DNA of 64,000 nt from Caballeronia glathei (GTDB taxonomy: Bacteria > Pseudomonadota > Gammaproteobacteria > Burkholderiales > Burkholderiaceae). The stretch lies in contig NZ_JFHC01000028.1 in assembly GCF_000698595.1 (NCBI RefSeq), positions 1 to 64,000 of the forward strand, written 5' to 3'. Every line of letters starts with the position of its first letter. The first letter of the stretch is position 1. This document shows, piece after piece, positions 45,258 to 52,661 of the stretch. The position numbers were made by a program, and so were the translations under genes. Below the pieces are notes generated by a model that saw nothing but the letters and a program-made list of their open reading frames with translations, was not told the DNA's origin and searched no databases.

Positions 45258-46643
45258 ATGAGTCGCCTGGTTGTCGTATCCAATCGAGTCGCCACGCCCA
45301 CCGAAACTCGGGGTTCGGCCGGCGGGCTTGCTGTCGGCGTGTTCGGCGCGCTGAAGGACAGCGGCGGCGTCTGGTTCGGCTGGAGCGGCGACGTGGTGAG
45401 CGAGAGCGCCGCGAACCAGGGGCCGGCGCTCGTCGAGGAGGGCGCCGTGACCTTCGCGACCGTCGGCCTGCCGAAGAAGGACTACGACCAGTACTACCGC
45501 GGCTTTTCGAACGCGACGCTGTGGCCGGTCTTCCACTATCGCAACGATCTCGCCGCCTACGACCGCGACGAATACGCGGGCTACCGGCGCGTGAATTCGT
45601 GGCTCGCGCACAAACTGATCAAGCTGCTCCAGCCCGACGACATCATCTGGGTTCACGACTATCACCTGATTCCGTTCGGCGAAGCGCTGCGCGCGGAAGG
45701 TGTGACGAATCGCATGGGATTTTTCCTGCACATTCCGTTTCCGTCGCCGCAGATCCTGCTCAACATCCCGCCGCACGCGGAACTCGTGAAGTCGCTGTGC
45801 TGCTACGACGTGGTCGGGTTCCAGACCGAAGGCGACCAGATCGCGTTTCACGACTACATCGTGCGTCACGCAAACGGCACGGCGACGCCCGACGGCCACG
45901 TCGAGGCGTTCGGGCGCAAGCTCAAGACGGGCGTGTACCGGATCGGCGTCTTTCCCGACGAGATCGCCGAGCAGGCAAGGCGCGGCGAAGCGCGCCAGGA
46001 CGTGATGGACCTGAAGCAGAGCCTCGAGGGCCGCAAGCTCATCATGAGCGTGGACCGGCTCGACTATTCGAAGGGGCTCGTCGAGCGCTTTCGCGCGTTC
46101 GAGCATTTCCTCGAGAAATCGCCGGAATGGCGCGGCAATGTCACGCTCGTGCAGATCGCGCCGCCCACGCGCTCCGATGTCGAGACCTACCAGCAGATTC
46201 GCCAGAACCTCGAATACGAGGCGGGACGCATCAACGGGCGCTATTCGGGCCTCGACTACACGCCGATCCGCTATCTGAACCAGCGCTACGACCGCTGGAA
46301 GCTGATGTCGCTCTTTCGCGAGTCGCAGATCGGGCTCGTCACGCCGTTGCGCGACGGCATGAACCTCGTCGCGAAGGAATACATTGCCGCGCAGAATCCG
46401 GACGATCCGGGCGTGCTCGTGCTGTCGCAGTTCGCGGGCGCGGCGGGCGAAATGACGGGCGCGCTGATGGTGAATCCGCACGATATCGTCGGCATGAGCG
46501 AGGCGCTCGGGCGGGCGCTGTCGATGCCGCTCGCCGAGCGGCAGGCGCGCTATGAAACCAGCATGACCGCGCTGCGCAAGAACGACCTGGGTGTCTGGCG
46601 GGACACGTTCCTCGCCGCTTTGCGCGGCGAGACCGCCAAATGA
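45258..46643 (+). CDS. otsA: Alpha,alpha-trehalose-phosphate synthase (UDP-forming)
   Basis: A 461-aa GT20 enzyme that joins UDP-glucose and glucose-6-phosphate into trehalose-6-phosphate. Start ATG 45258 gives [14 protein letters not shown]; the donor-side loop GGLAVGV follows. [10 protein letters not shown] and the E-x7-E type late segment near [16 protein letters not shown] are conserved. A typical ribosome binding site GAGGGAAC precedes it. No otsB phosphatase is seen in the window. The longer upstream frame from 44859 is rejected because it overlaps mscS in a different frame. Confidence 0.96.
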   Translation: MSRLVVVSNRVATPTETRGSAGGLAVGVFGALKDSGGVWFGWSGDVVSESAANQGPALVEEGAVTFATVGLPKKDYDQYYRGFSNATLWPVFHYRNDLAAYDRDEYAGYRRVNSWLAHKLIKLLQPDDIIWVHDYHLIPFGEALRAEGVTNRMGFFLHIPFPSPQILLNIPPHAELVKSLCCYDVVGFQTEGDQIAFHDYIVRHANGTATPDGHVEAFGRKLKTGVYRIGVFPDEIAEQARRGEARQDVMDLKQSLEGRKLIMSVDRLDYSKGLVERFRAFEHFLEKSPEWRGNVTLVQIAPPTRSDVETYQQIRQNLEYEAGRINGRYSGLDYTPIRYLNQRYDRWKLMSLFRESQIGLVTPLRDGMNLVAKEYIAAQNPDDPGVLVLSQFAGAAGEMTGALMVNPHDIVGMSEALGRALSMPLAERQARYETSMTALRKNDLGVWRDTFLAALRGETAK

Positions 46644-46794
46644 GACACACGCGAAAGACACACGCGCCAAAAATCGCCGAGTGTTTCCCGAATGTAACAG
46701 CGGGATGGAAATGAAAGAATTGCCGTCGCTGGCCGCCGCTGCCTCGATAATGGTCCTGCGCACGAAGTAGCCGGTGGCGTCGCACAGCCGGGGC

Positions 46795-46808
46795 TTGCCC
46801 TAGGGCAA
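46795..46808. promoter_or_regulatory. Perfect 14-bp palindrome, candidate operator
   Basis: TTGCCCTAGGGCAA, fully self-complementary, 110 nt upstream of the GT4 start. A possible promoter lies just downstream: TTGTGG (46815-46820), an 18-nt spacer and an extended -10 TGTCATACT (-10 CATACT at 46839-46844). The regulator is unknown. Confidence 0.4.
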
Positions 46809-46917
46809 ACCTCGTTGTGGGGCGATCCGCCGGGCTGTCATACTCGTGCGCCCGGCGGCGGCCTGATGCACCGCGCGCATCCGCCGCCGCCAGAAAGATC
46901 ACGAGGAGACGCGAACG

Positions 46918-47985
46918 ATGAGAATTGCCCAGATTGCCCCCCTGACCGAGTCCGTGCCGCCGAAGCTTTACGGCGGGACCGAGCGCGTCGTGTCGTACAT
47001 CACCGAGGCGCTCGTCGAACTGGGCCACGAAGTGACGCTCTTCGCCACGGGCGATTCGCAGACGAAGGCGACGCTGGAGGCTGTCTGGCCGCGCGCATTG
47101 AGGCTCGACCCCGCGATCCGCGACCGCATCGCGCCCCACATGCTGCTGATGGAAATGGTCCGCCGCCGCGCCGACGAGTTCGACGTGCTCCATTTCCACA
47201 TGGACTATTACTCGTTTTCGCTCTTCAAGCGTCAGGACACGCCGTTCGTGACGACGCTGCACGGCCGCCTCGATCTGCCCGAGCAGCAGCCGGTCTTCGA
47301 TACGTTCAACACGGCGCCGGTCATCTCGATTTCGGATTCGCAGCGCCATCCGCTGCCGCAGGCGAAATGGCTCACGACCGTCTATCACGGCCTGCCGGAG
47401 CAGCTTTACGTGCCGCAGGCGGTCGAGCCGAAGTACCTCGCGTTCCTTGGGCGCATCTCGCCGGAAAAGCGCGTCGATACCGCGATCCGCATCGCCGGGC
47501 GCTGCGGCCTGCCGATCAAGATCGCCGCGAAGGTCGACTCCGCCGACCACGAGTACTTCGAGCGCGAAATCGCACCGCTGCTGGAATTGCCGTACGTGGA
47601 ATTCATCGGCGAGATCAGCGACGACCAGAAGGCCGAATTCCTCTCGGGCGCGCATGCGCTGCTCTTTCCGATCGACTGGCCGGAGCCGTTCGGCCTCGTC
47701 ATGATCGAGGCAATGGCGTGCGGGACGCCGGTGATCGCGTTCAACCGCGGCGCGGTGCCGGAAGTGCTGGACGAAGGCGTGTCGGGGTTCATCGTCGAGG
47801 ATGAGATCGGTGCGGTCGCGGCGGTGAACCGCCTGCATACGCTCTCGCGCGATCGCGTGCGCAAGCGCTTCGAGGAACGCTTCACGTCGCACCGGATGGC
47901 GCAGCAATACGTCGACGCCTACCAGGCCGTGGTGCGCGCGCAGAAGCGGGCGCGCTTCAAGGTGATCGACCGCACCGCGACCTGA
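46918..47985 (+). CDS. GT4-family glycosyltransferase
   Basis: A 355-aa retaining glycosyltransferase. The N-terminus is RIAQIAPLTESVPPKLYGG with the TERVVSYIT donor/acceptor loop typical of GT4. The E-x7-E motif is PEPFGLVMIEAMACGTPV. There is no membrane segment. It could make a polysaccharide, a glycolipid or a glucosylated compatible solute. It lies 274 nt after otsA with its own palindrome and candidate promoter, so joint regulation is not proven. GAGGAGACG precedes the ATG. Confidence 0.92.
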   Translation: MRIAQIAPLTESVPPKLYGGTERVVSYITEALVELGHEVTLFATGDSQTKATLEAVWPRALRLDPAIRDRIAPHMLLMEMVRRRADEFDVLHFHMDYYSFSLFKRQDTPFVTTLHGRLDLPEQQPVFDTFNTAPVISISDSQRHPLPQAKWLTTVYHGLPEQLYVPQAVEPKYLAFLGRISPEKRVDTAIRIAGRCGLPIKIAAKVDSADHEYFEREIAPLLELPYVEFIGEISDDQKAEFLSGAHALLFPIDWPEPFGLVMIEAMACGTPVIAFNRGAVPEVLDEGVSGFIVEDEIGAVAAVNRLHTLSRDRVRKRFEERFTSHRMAQQYVDAYQAVVRAQKRARFKVIDRTAT

Positions 47986-48032
47986 GCGGCCAGCGCGTCG
48001 AGCCGTCGAAGAAAAGCAGGACCGGAAGTCAA

Positions 48033-48076
48033 AACCGCCGCGCAGTACGACCCGAAGGTCGTATTGCGCGGCGGTT
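48033..48076. terminator. Long bidirectional hairpin terminator between convergent genes
   Basis: A 20-bp stem with a single G-U pair (48033-48052 with 48057-48076) around a CGAA tetraloop. On the minus strand it is followed by TTTT, giving a proper terminator for the YSC84 gene. On the plus strand no T-run follows. It sits between the GT4 gene and the convergent lipoprotein. Confidence 0.85.
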
Positions 48077-48110
48077 CGTCGTTGAGGCGTCGCGGATCTG
48101 ACTCGGGCGC

Positions 48111-48704
48111 TCAGAGCTTGAGCTTCGACACCTTCGTGCCTGCCAGCGACACATCCGCCATCAGGCCCGCGTTCGTGAGGATGAACACTTCGACCGGTGC
48201 GGTGGCCGTGGTCGTGTCGACCGCGCCGTTCGCGCCCATCTTGACGAGCGCCACCGACGCATCCGCGCCGACCGACCAGCCGTCCGAGTTGCGGAATTTG
48301 TCGAGCGCATCCTGCGTCATGAACAGGAAGATGATCGACTTCGACTGCGCGCCCGCCTGCAGGCCGATCGAGCCGGACGTCGTGCTGTAGTAGCCGACCG
48401 TGCCGCCGCCGACGCGCAGCGACCCCTTGCCGTACTGGGCGCCGACGACGAAACCCGCCTGGATCACCGACGGGAAGCACAGCACGCCGCGCGACTTCGC
48501 GACGAGTTCGCGCGAGCCGCGAACGGTGGCGTACAGGCGCTGCATGGTTGCGTCGACATCCGCGTCGATGGAAATGCGTTCGTCGGCATTGCCTGCGGTT
48601 TTCTGGTCACCTTTGTTCGACGTAGTCGTACAACCGGCAAGCGCGAGGCCTCCCAGTGCCAGCGCGGCCGTCGACTTGAGCATGAAGTTTCGTCTTTGCA
48701 TCAT
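48111..48704 (-). CDS. YSC84-related lipoprotein
   Basis: A 197-aa exported protein with a twin-arginine-like signal start, QRRNFMLKS, and lipobox LAGC with Cys25. The mature region has the YSC84-like pattern: a Gly-rich GVLCFPSVIQAGFVVGAQYGK then the conserved YYSTTSGSIGLQAGAQ. The bacterial family has no confirmed activity (the yeast relative binds actin). ATG 48704 and ATG 48701 are both possible. Combination of a Tat-type signal and a lipobox is unusual. No close partner gene. Confidence 0.85.
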   Translation of the reverse strand: MMQRRNFMLKSTAALALGGLALAGCTTTSNKGDQKTAGNADERISIDADVDATMQRLYATVRGSRELVAKSRGVLCFPSVIQAGFVVGAQYGKGSLRVGGGTVGYYSTTSGSIGLQAGAQSKSIIFLFMTQDALDKFRNSDGWSVGADASVALVKMGANGAVDTTTATAPVEVFILTNAGLMADVSLAGTKVSKLKL

Positions 48705-48762
48705 TTTTCTCCATCGTGGACTTGGGAAACCCCATAGAGCGGGAGGGTGCGGCATCACACAA

Positions 48763-48768
48763 GTTATA
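48763..48768 (-). promoter_or_regulatory. Extended -10 promoter of the YSC84 lipoprotein gene
   Basis: On the minus strand the sequence reads TGATATAAC: a TATAAC -10 with a TG extension one base upstream. The -35 is poor, as is usual for extended -10 promoters. The leader would be about 50 nt. Confidence 0.4.
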
Positions 48769-49117
48769 TCACAGCGACTGCGAAAAGACGGTCCGCGCGA
48801 ATCGCGCAAGGCCTTGTCCCGCTTGGCTTCGTTGGCACCTTTACAAAGCCTTGCGGTAATTTTGACTTTCCAGCTTACTCCGTTTCACAGTGCTTTTCAG
48901 GCCTGAGATGGCTGGCGCGGACGATTTTTGTCCGCGACAAACGGTCCCGACAAACCGTCCCGTTTCGACCCGGCGCGCGCCGCCGCCACGCGTGACCGGT
49001 CGAAATTACCTGAGCGATTCGTATGATCAGCCGCTGCGGTCCGCGGCAAAATCTGCATGAGTGTTGCGCGCGCGCTGCAATGCTGCGGAAGCAACGACCG
49101 TACCCAGGCGGGCGCGA
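48769..49117. other. Intergenic region with direct repeat and hairpin
   Basis: Within the 413-nt gap (48705-49117) there is a hairpin CGCGGAC/GTCCGCG (48916-48936) with a 7-nt AT-rich loop, immediately followed by two 13-bp direct repeats GACAAACGGTCCC and GACAAACCGTCCC (48936-48961). The hairpin lacks a T-run. No gene was seen. Confidence 0.6.
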
Positions 49118-49570
49118 TCACGGCTGAGGCGTCGTTTTGACCTCGGGGCGGCTCGGCCGGCGCAGTGCGCGCCGGATTGCGCCGATCAATACGCCGAGAC
49201 CGAAGAGAAATGCCGCGGGCACAACCCAGTAGCCGACGAACGCGTGCCAGAGATAGCTCGCGAGCGTGCTGCGGCGATGCGCGTATTCGTCGAGGGCTTC
49301 CTGATGCTTGGCGGCGTTGGCCGCGAGGACGTCGGCGGGACAGCCCGCCGCGCGTGCCTCGTCAGGCGCGCCGTGACAGCGGGCAGGCGCGCCGAGGGCG
49401 CGCTGCGCGTCGGTGAACTGCCACGTGGCGAGTGCGCGTTCGAGATCGACCCTGTTGTAGGCCATCTCCTCGCGAATCTCGCCGACAGCGACGATCATCA
49501 CGGGCACGGCCCAGAAGACGATGACCATCAGCCACCGCCTGAACCAGCGGTTCTTGTGTTTCCATGCCAT
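49118..49570 (-). CDS. Small two-span inner-membrane protein of unknown function
   Basis: A 150-aa protein with two hydrophobic segments: WLMVIVFWAVPVMIVAVG near the N-terminus (about residues 13-30) and YWVVPAAFLFGLGVLIGA near the C-terminus (about 110-130). The loop between holds three cysteines and is probably periplasmic; the C-terminal tail is Arg/Pro-rich and cytosolic. ATG 49570 (MAWKHKNRWF) is the best start. I do not recognise a family; the layout resembles other betaproteobacterial hypothetical proteins. Confidence 0.7.
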   Translation of the reverse strand: MAWKHKNRWFRRWLMVIVFWAVPVMIVAVGEIREEMAYNRVDLERALATWQFTDAQRALGAPARCHGAPDEARAAGCPADVLAANAAKHQEALDEYAHRRSTLASYLWHAFVGYWVVPAAFLFGLGVLIGAIRRALRRPSRPEVKTTPQP

Positions 49571-49801
49571 CCATTGCCTCCGTCGATGCAATGCTGCAAG
49601 CCGGCAAAGCGCTGGCGGCCGATGGCGTAATTCTTGTATGGGGATGGGCCGCCTTTCGCGCCATCTTAGAGAAAAAAGCGCGCGGCGCGTATCACCAGTG
49701 TAGGTGCAGTGCAATAAGACGAAAGGGAAAAGGCGCGCCGCGTGTGCGCGGACAGACGCGGCCAGGCCCCGGGCGGGCCCGGCGGACGGGCTCGATCAAC
49801 C

Positions 49802-50212
49802 CTACTTGCTGAGGCAGTCCTTCATGAATGCCTTGCGCTCGTCGCCTGTCTTGCCGGTTGCCTGCTTGTTGCAGGCGGTCATCTTCTCCTGCTGGGTCAT
49901 CGGCGCGGATGCCGCAACCGGCGCCGACGCGAGGCAGTCCTTCATGAACGCCTTGCGTTCATCGCCTTTCTTGCCGGTCGCCTGCTTGTTGCAGGCGGTC
50001 ATCTTCTCCTGCTGGGTCATCGGCGCGGATGCCGCGACCGGCGCCGACGCGAGGCAGTCCTTCATGAACGCCTTGCGTTCGTCGCCTTTCTTGTCGCCGG
50101 CCTGCTTGTTGCACTCGGTCATCTTCGATTGCTGACTATTCGCAGCGAATACCGGCGGTGTGCCCAGTGCGAATCCCAGTGCGACGATGACGGCGGTTGA
50201 TCGGATGTTCAT
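49802..50212 (-). CDS. PsiF repeat protein with triplicated domain
   Basis: A 136-aa secreted protein with signal peptide MNIRSTAVIVALGFALG, cleaved near VFAANS. It has three PsiF repeats, each with KMTxCNKQA then GDERKAFMKDCL, giving six cysteines. E. coli PsiF is induced by phosphate starvation and has two such repeats; function is unknown. Repeats two and three are almost identical and are linked by ASAPVAASAPMTQQE. The DNA repeat is described separately. A GGGAG-type ribosome binding site is just upstream of ATG 50212. Confidence 0.88.
   Translation of the reverse strand: MNIRSTAVIVALGFALGTPPVFAANSQQSKMTECNKQAGDKKGDERKAFMKDCLASAPVAASAPMTQQEKMTACNKQATGKKGDERKAFMKDCLASAPVAASAPMTQQEKMTACNKQATGKTGDERKAFMKDCLSK
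49811..50170. repeat. 120-bp tandem repeat, three copies, inside the PsiF gene
   Basis: Units begin at 49811, 49931 and 50051 with GAGGCAGTCCTTCATGAA. The first two differ at a handful of bases, mostly silent. The last unit (nearest the gene start) is more diverged in its second half. 120 is a multiple of three, so copy number can change without frameshift. Confidence 0.92.
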
Positions 50213-50680
50213 GTGACGCTCCCTTGAAGTTGAAATGGCGGTTCTTATCGGATCGGCGAGGAACATCGAAACACCTGGCGCTTGAGCCGGGGCGTTTGCC
50301 AGCGCATTATGGCAAACCGTATTCCGGCTTTGTGCGGGGTAAGGGGAAATCGGGACGGCTCGATTTCGAGCCGGTCGGGCGATCGGCCGGGGTGCTTTTC
50401 CGGGCGTGTGTAAGCTTGCGGCGTCGGGGCTCGGCGATCCGGGCGCATCCTGCTTACGATCGCGCGCGCCGGGAATGGGGCTTGCACCCGACGATCGCGC
50501 CACGCCGCTTCACGTGGCGCCACGCACGGCACGTTGTTTGCCGGCAACAGCCGTCGCGCCTGCGAGGGACCGGCAGCAAGGCTTGCCGCCCGGCCCGCTT
50601 CTGGACGCAGCGCTCTTCGCATCGCGTTGCGAGGTTTGAAAAGTTTTGAAGAGGTTTGAACCCGACCGAAGGAGTCGCTC
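50213..50680. other. Intergenic region between the PsiF gene and a small hypothetical gene
   Basis: A 468-nt gap between divergent genes. Besides the inverted repeat at 50294-50317 there is a short hairpin CGGCTCGA/TCGAGCCG around 50356-50373. Open frames across it lack ribosome binding sites and have no family resemblance. No RNA gene was recognised. Confidence 0.55.
50294..50317. promoter_or_regulatory. 8-bp inverted repeat upstream of the PsiF gene, candidate operator
   Basis: GTTTGCCA (50294-50301) and TGGCAAAC (50310-50317) are perfect complements separated by 8 nt. It lies 82 nt upstream of the PsiF start. On the minus strand the spacer holds CATAAT, a possible -10. It does not resemble the PhoB box I know. 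Confidence 0.4.
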
Positions 50681-50962
50681 ATGTCCACGCCGCTGTCCGA
50701 TCACTACAAGGGTTTCGAGATCAAGGTCCAGGCATTGCGGCGCGCCAGGGAGCGCGACGACCCGGAAGGCGGTCCGCGCCATTTCGACATCGTCGTCACG
50801 ATTTCGCGCAGCGCGAGCGGGGAGAGCGGAAAAACGGAGATGTTCGGCGTGCCGGATCAGGAACCGTTCGAAAGCCCGATCGATGCCACCCGCGCGGGCA
50901 TCGACTACGCGCGCCAGATAATCGACAAGCAGGTCGAAGGGCAATCGGTGGAGGATCTGTAG
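50681..50962 (+). CDS. Small hypothetical protein
   Basis: A 93-aa cytoplasmic protein starting MSTPLSDHYKGFEIKVQALR and ending QVEGQSVEDL. Composition is balanced with no signal or membrane segment. A beta-strand pattern HFDIVVTISRS followed by an Ala-rich helix with YARQIID suggests a small alpha/beta fold. GAAGGAG at proper distance precedes the ATG, which supports real translation. Short proteins like this are common in Burkholderia but I cannot name a function. Confidence 0.72.
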   Translation: MSTPLSDHYKGFEIKVQALRRARERDDPEGGPRHFDIVVTISRSASGESGKTEMFGVPDQEPFESPIDATRAGIDYARQIIDKQVEGQSVEDL

Positions 50963-51170
50963 CGGCCCGATCCGCGCGATAAACGCCCGCGCGCCTTGAT
51001 TTCAAAGACTTCCGATAACGCGGCAGCGCGCGGGCGGCTGGCCGCTTTCGCCTGTATTGCGCTGTTTTTTGGCTATTGGCGCGCGCCGATTCGCGTGATC
51101 CGCAAAATGCTCCGCGCGGTTATCCCGCGTTTTCGCGCCGATTTTCACGCGCTTCTTCCTTCATACCCGA
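50963..51170. other. Upstream intergenic part before the rbs promoter
   Basis: The whole gap to rbsB is 432 nt. This first half carries no recognisable gene. An 84-codon frame starting near 50996 is open, but it lacks a ribosome binding site and overlaps the rbs promoter. Confidence 0.5.
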
Positions 51171-51199
51171 TTGACACCTTACCGCGCGAAATCGAGAAT
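51171..51199 (+). promoter_or_regulatory. Predicted promoter of the rbs operon
   Basis: A perfect -35 TTGACA (51171-51176), a 17-nt spacer and -10 GAGAAT (51194-51199, four of six). The start of transcription would fall near 51206, at the edge of the palindromic operator. The leader to rbsB is about 190 nt. Confidence 0.65.
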
Positions 51200-51205
51200 C
51201 GATGG

Positions 51206-51219
51206 CCGCAACGTTTCGG
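51206..51219. promoter_or_regulatory. LacI/RbsR-type operator palindrome
   Basis: CCGCAACGTTTCGG, a 14-bp dyad with six of seven pairs matching and the central AACGTT typical of LacI-family operators (E. coli RbsR and PurR sites share this core). It begins at the predicted transcription start, an ideal position for repression by the RbsR encoded downstream. Confidence 0.6.
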
Positions 51220-51394
51220 GCGCGCAATATCACGCGGAAACGCGCAATAACGCGCGGATAGACAGGACGACGAGCCTGAACCGCACGCGCGATAATCCCG
51301 TGAACCGCGAAGTGCCTGAAAAAGCGGCAAATAAGCGAAGCGCGCCGAATATCCGCGTTGCCAGACAACTCAAAATGAAAGAACGGAGATCCGC

Positions 51395-52363
51395 ATGAAC
51401 CGAAATATCCGCCGGCGCGTCGTATGCGCCGCCGCCGCGCTCGTCGCATGTGCAGCGCTGCCGCTGCCGTTTTCCGGCGCCGCCCATGCGCAGACCCCGA
51501 AAAAGCCGAAAGTCGCGCTGGTGATGAAGTCGCTCGCGAACGAATTCTTCCTCACGATGGAAACCGGCGCGAAGGAATACCAGAAACACAACGCGAGCCA
51601 GTTCGACCTGATCACGAACGGCATCAAGGACGAAACCGATACCGCCAACCAGATCCGCATCGTCGAGCAGATGATCGTGTCGAAGGTCGATGCGCTCGTG
51701 ATCGCGCCCGCCGATTCGAAGGCGCTCGTGCCGGTCATCAAGAAGGCGGTGGACGCGGGCATCATCGTCGTCAACATCGACAACCGGCTCGACCCCGACG
51801 TGCTGAAGTCGAAGGACCTGAACGTGCCGTTCGTCGGCCCCGACAACCGAAAGGGCGCGCGCAAGGTCGGCGACTATCTCTCGTCGCGGCTCAAGCGGGG
51901 CGATGAGGTCGGCATCATCGAGGGCGTGACGACCACGACCAACGCGCAGCAGCGCACCGCGGGCTTCCGGGAAGCGATGGAAGGCGGCGGCATGAAGGTC
52001 GTCGCGCTGCAGTCCGGCGACTGGGAAATCGACAAGGGCAACGCCGTGGCCGCGCAGATTCTCAACGCGAACCCGAACGTGAAGGCGCTCCTGTGCGGCA
52101 ACGACAACATGGCGATCGGCGCGGTGTCGGCGATCCGCGCGGCGGGCAAGACGGGCAAGGTGCAGGTGGTCGGCTACGACGACATCAACGCCATCAAGCC
52201 GATGCTCAAGGATGGCCGCGTGCTCGCCACCGCCAATCAGTACGCCGCCAAGCAGGCGGTGTTCGGCATCGACACGGCGCTCAAGGCGATCGACGGTCAC
52301 AAGAAGCAGTCGGAACTCTCGGGCGTGGTGGAGACGCCGGTCGATCTGGTCACGAACAGGTAG
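51395..52363 (+). CDS. rbsB: Ribose-type ABC transporter periplasmic binding protein
   Basis: A 322-aa periplasmic binding protein, family peripla_BP_4. A long signal peptide ends near GAAHAQTP (about residue 31-34). Mature sequence has KVALVMKSLANEFF, ALVIAPADSKALVPVIKKA, the ligand-side IVVNIDNRLD and LLCGNDNMAIGAV followed by VVGYDDINAI. Sugar specificity (ribose or another pentose or polyol) is inferred from the neighbouring ribokinase. GGAGAT precedes the ATG. It is the first gene of the operon. Confidence 0.9.
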   Translation: MNRNIRRRVVCAAAALVACAALPLPFSGAAHAQTPKKPKVALVMKSLANEFFLTMETGAKEYQKHNASQFDLITNGIKDETDTANQIRIVEQMIVSKVDALVIAPADSKALVPVIKKAVDAGIIVVNIDNRLDPDVLKSKDLNVPFVGPDNRKGARKVGDYLSSRLKRGDEVGIIEGVTTTTNAQQRTAGFREAMEGGGMKVVALQSGDWEIDKGNAVAAQILNANPNVKALLCGNDNMAIGAVSAIRAAGKTGKVQVVGYDDINAIKPMLKDGRVLATANQYAAKQAVFGIDTALKAIDGHKKQSELSGVVETPVDLVTNR

Positions 52364-52401
52364 CAAAGGCAGCCGGCCGTCCGCCATGCTGGCCCGCAGT
52401 T

Positions 52402-52563
52402 GGCAAGCTTGCCCGGGCTCAAGTTTTTCGCGGACGTGCCGATAAGTTAGTGAAGCGCGTGAATCCGGGCCCGCCGGATGTCGCACCATTGCGGTGCGCG
52501 CGGTACGGGCACGGCCTGCGTCTGCGGCCGCGCACCTGGGGCACCCAGGCGCACCCGGTGCGC
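52402..52563 (+). other. Hairpin-rich spacer between rbsB and rbsA
   Basis: The 298-nt gap contains a perfect 12-bp palindrome GGCAAGCTTGCC (52402-52413), a CCTGGG/CCCAGG stem (52535-52549) and an adjoining GCGCACC/GGTGCGC stem (52549-52563). None has a T-run. Such hairpins often protect the binding-protein mRNA or damp downstream expression in ABC operons. Confidence 0.5.
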
Positions 52564-52661
52564 TCGATGCACGTAGCGCAGGCCGCGGCGGCACGGATTT
52601 CACGCACCCATGAGCCAGGCATGCCGCGCGGTTGCGGCGCGCCGGCCCCGCCAGGAAGAGG

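Noticed and set aside
45186-46763. A 525-codon minus-strand frame opposite otsA
   Set aside because: Antisense to a well-supported gene, no recognised domain and no ribosome site.
50996-51250. 84-codon frame before the rbs operon
   Set aside because: No ribosome binding site, composition unlike coding sequence, and it runs across the predicted promoter and operator.
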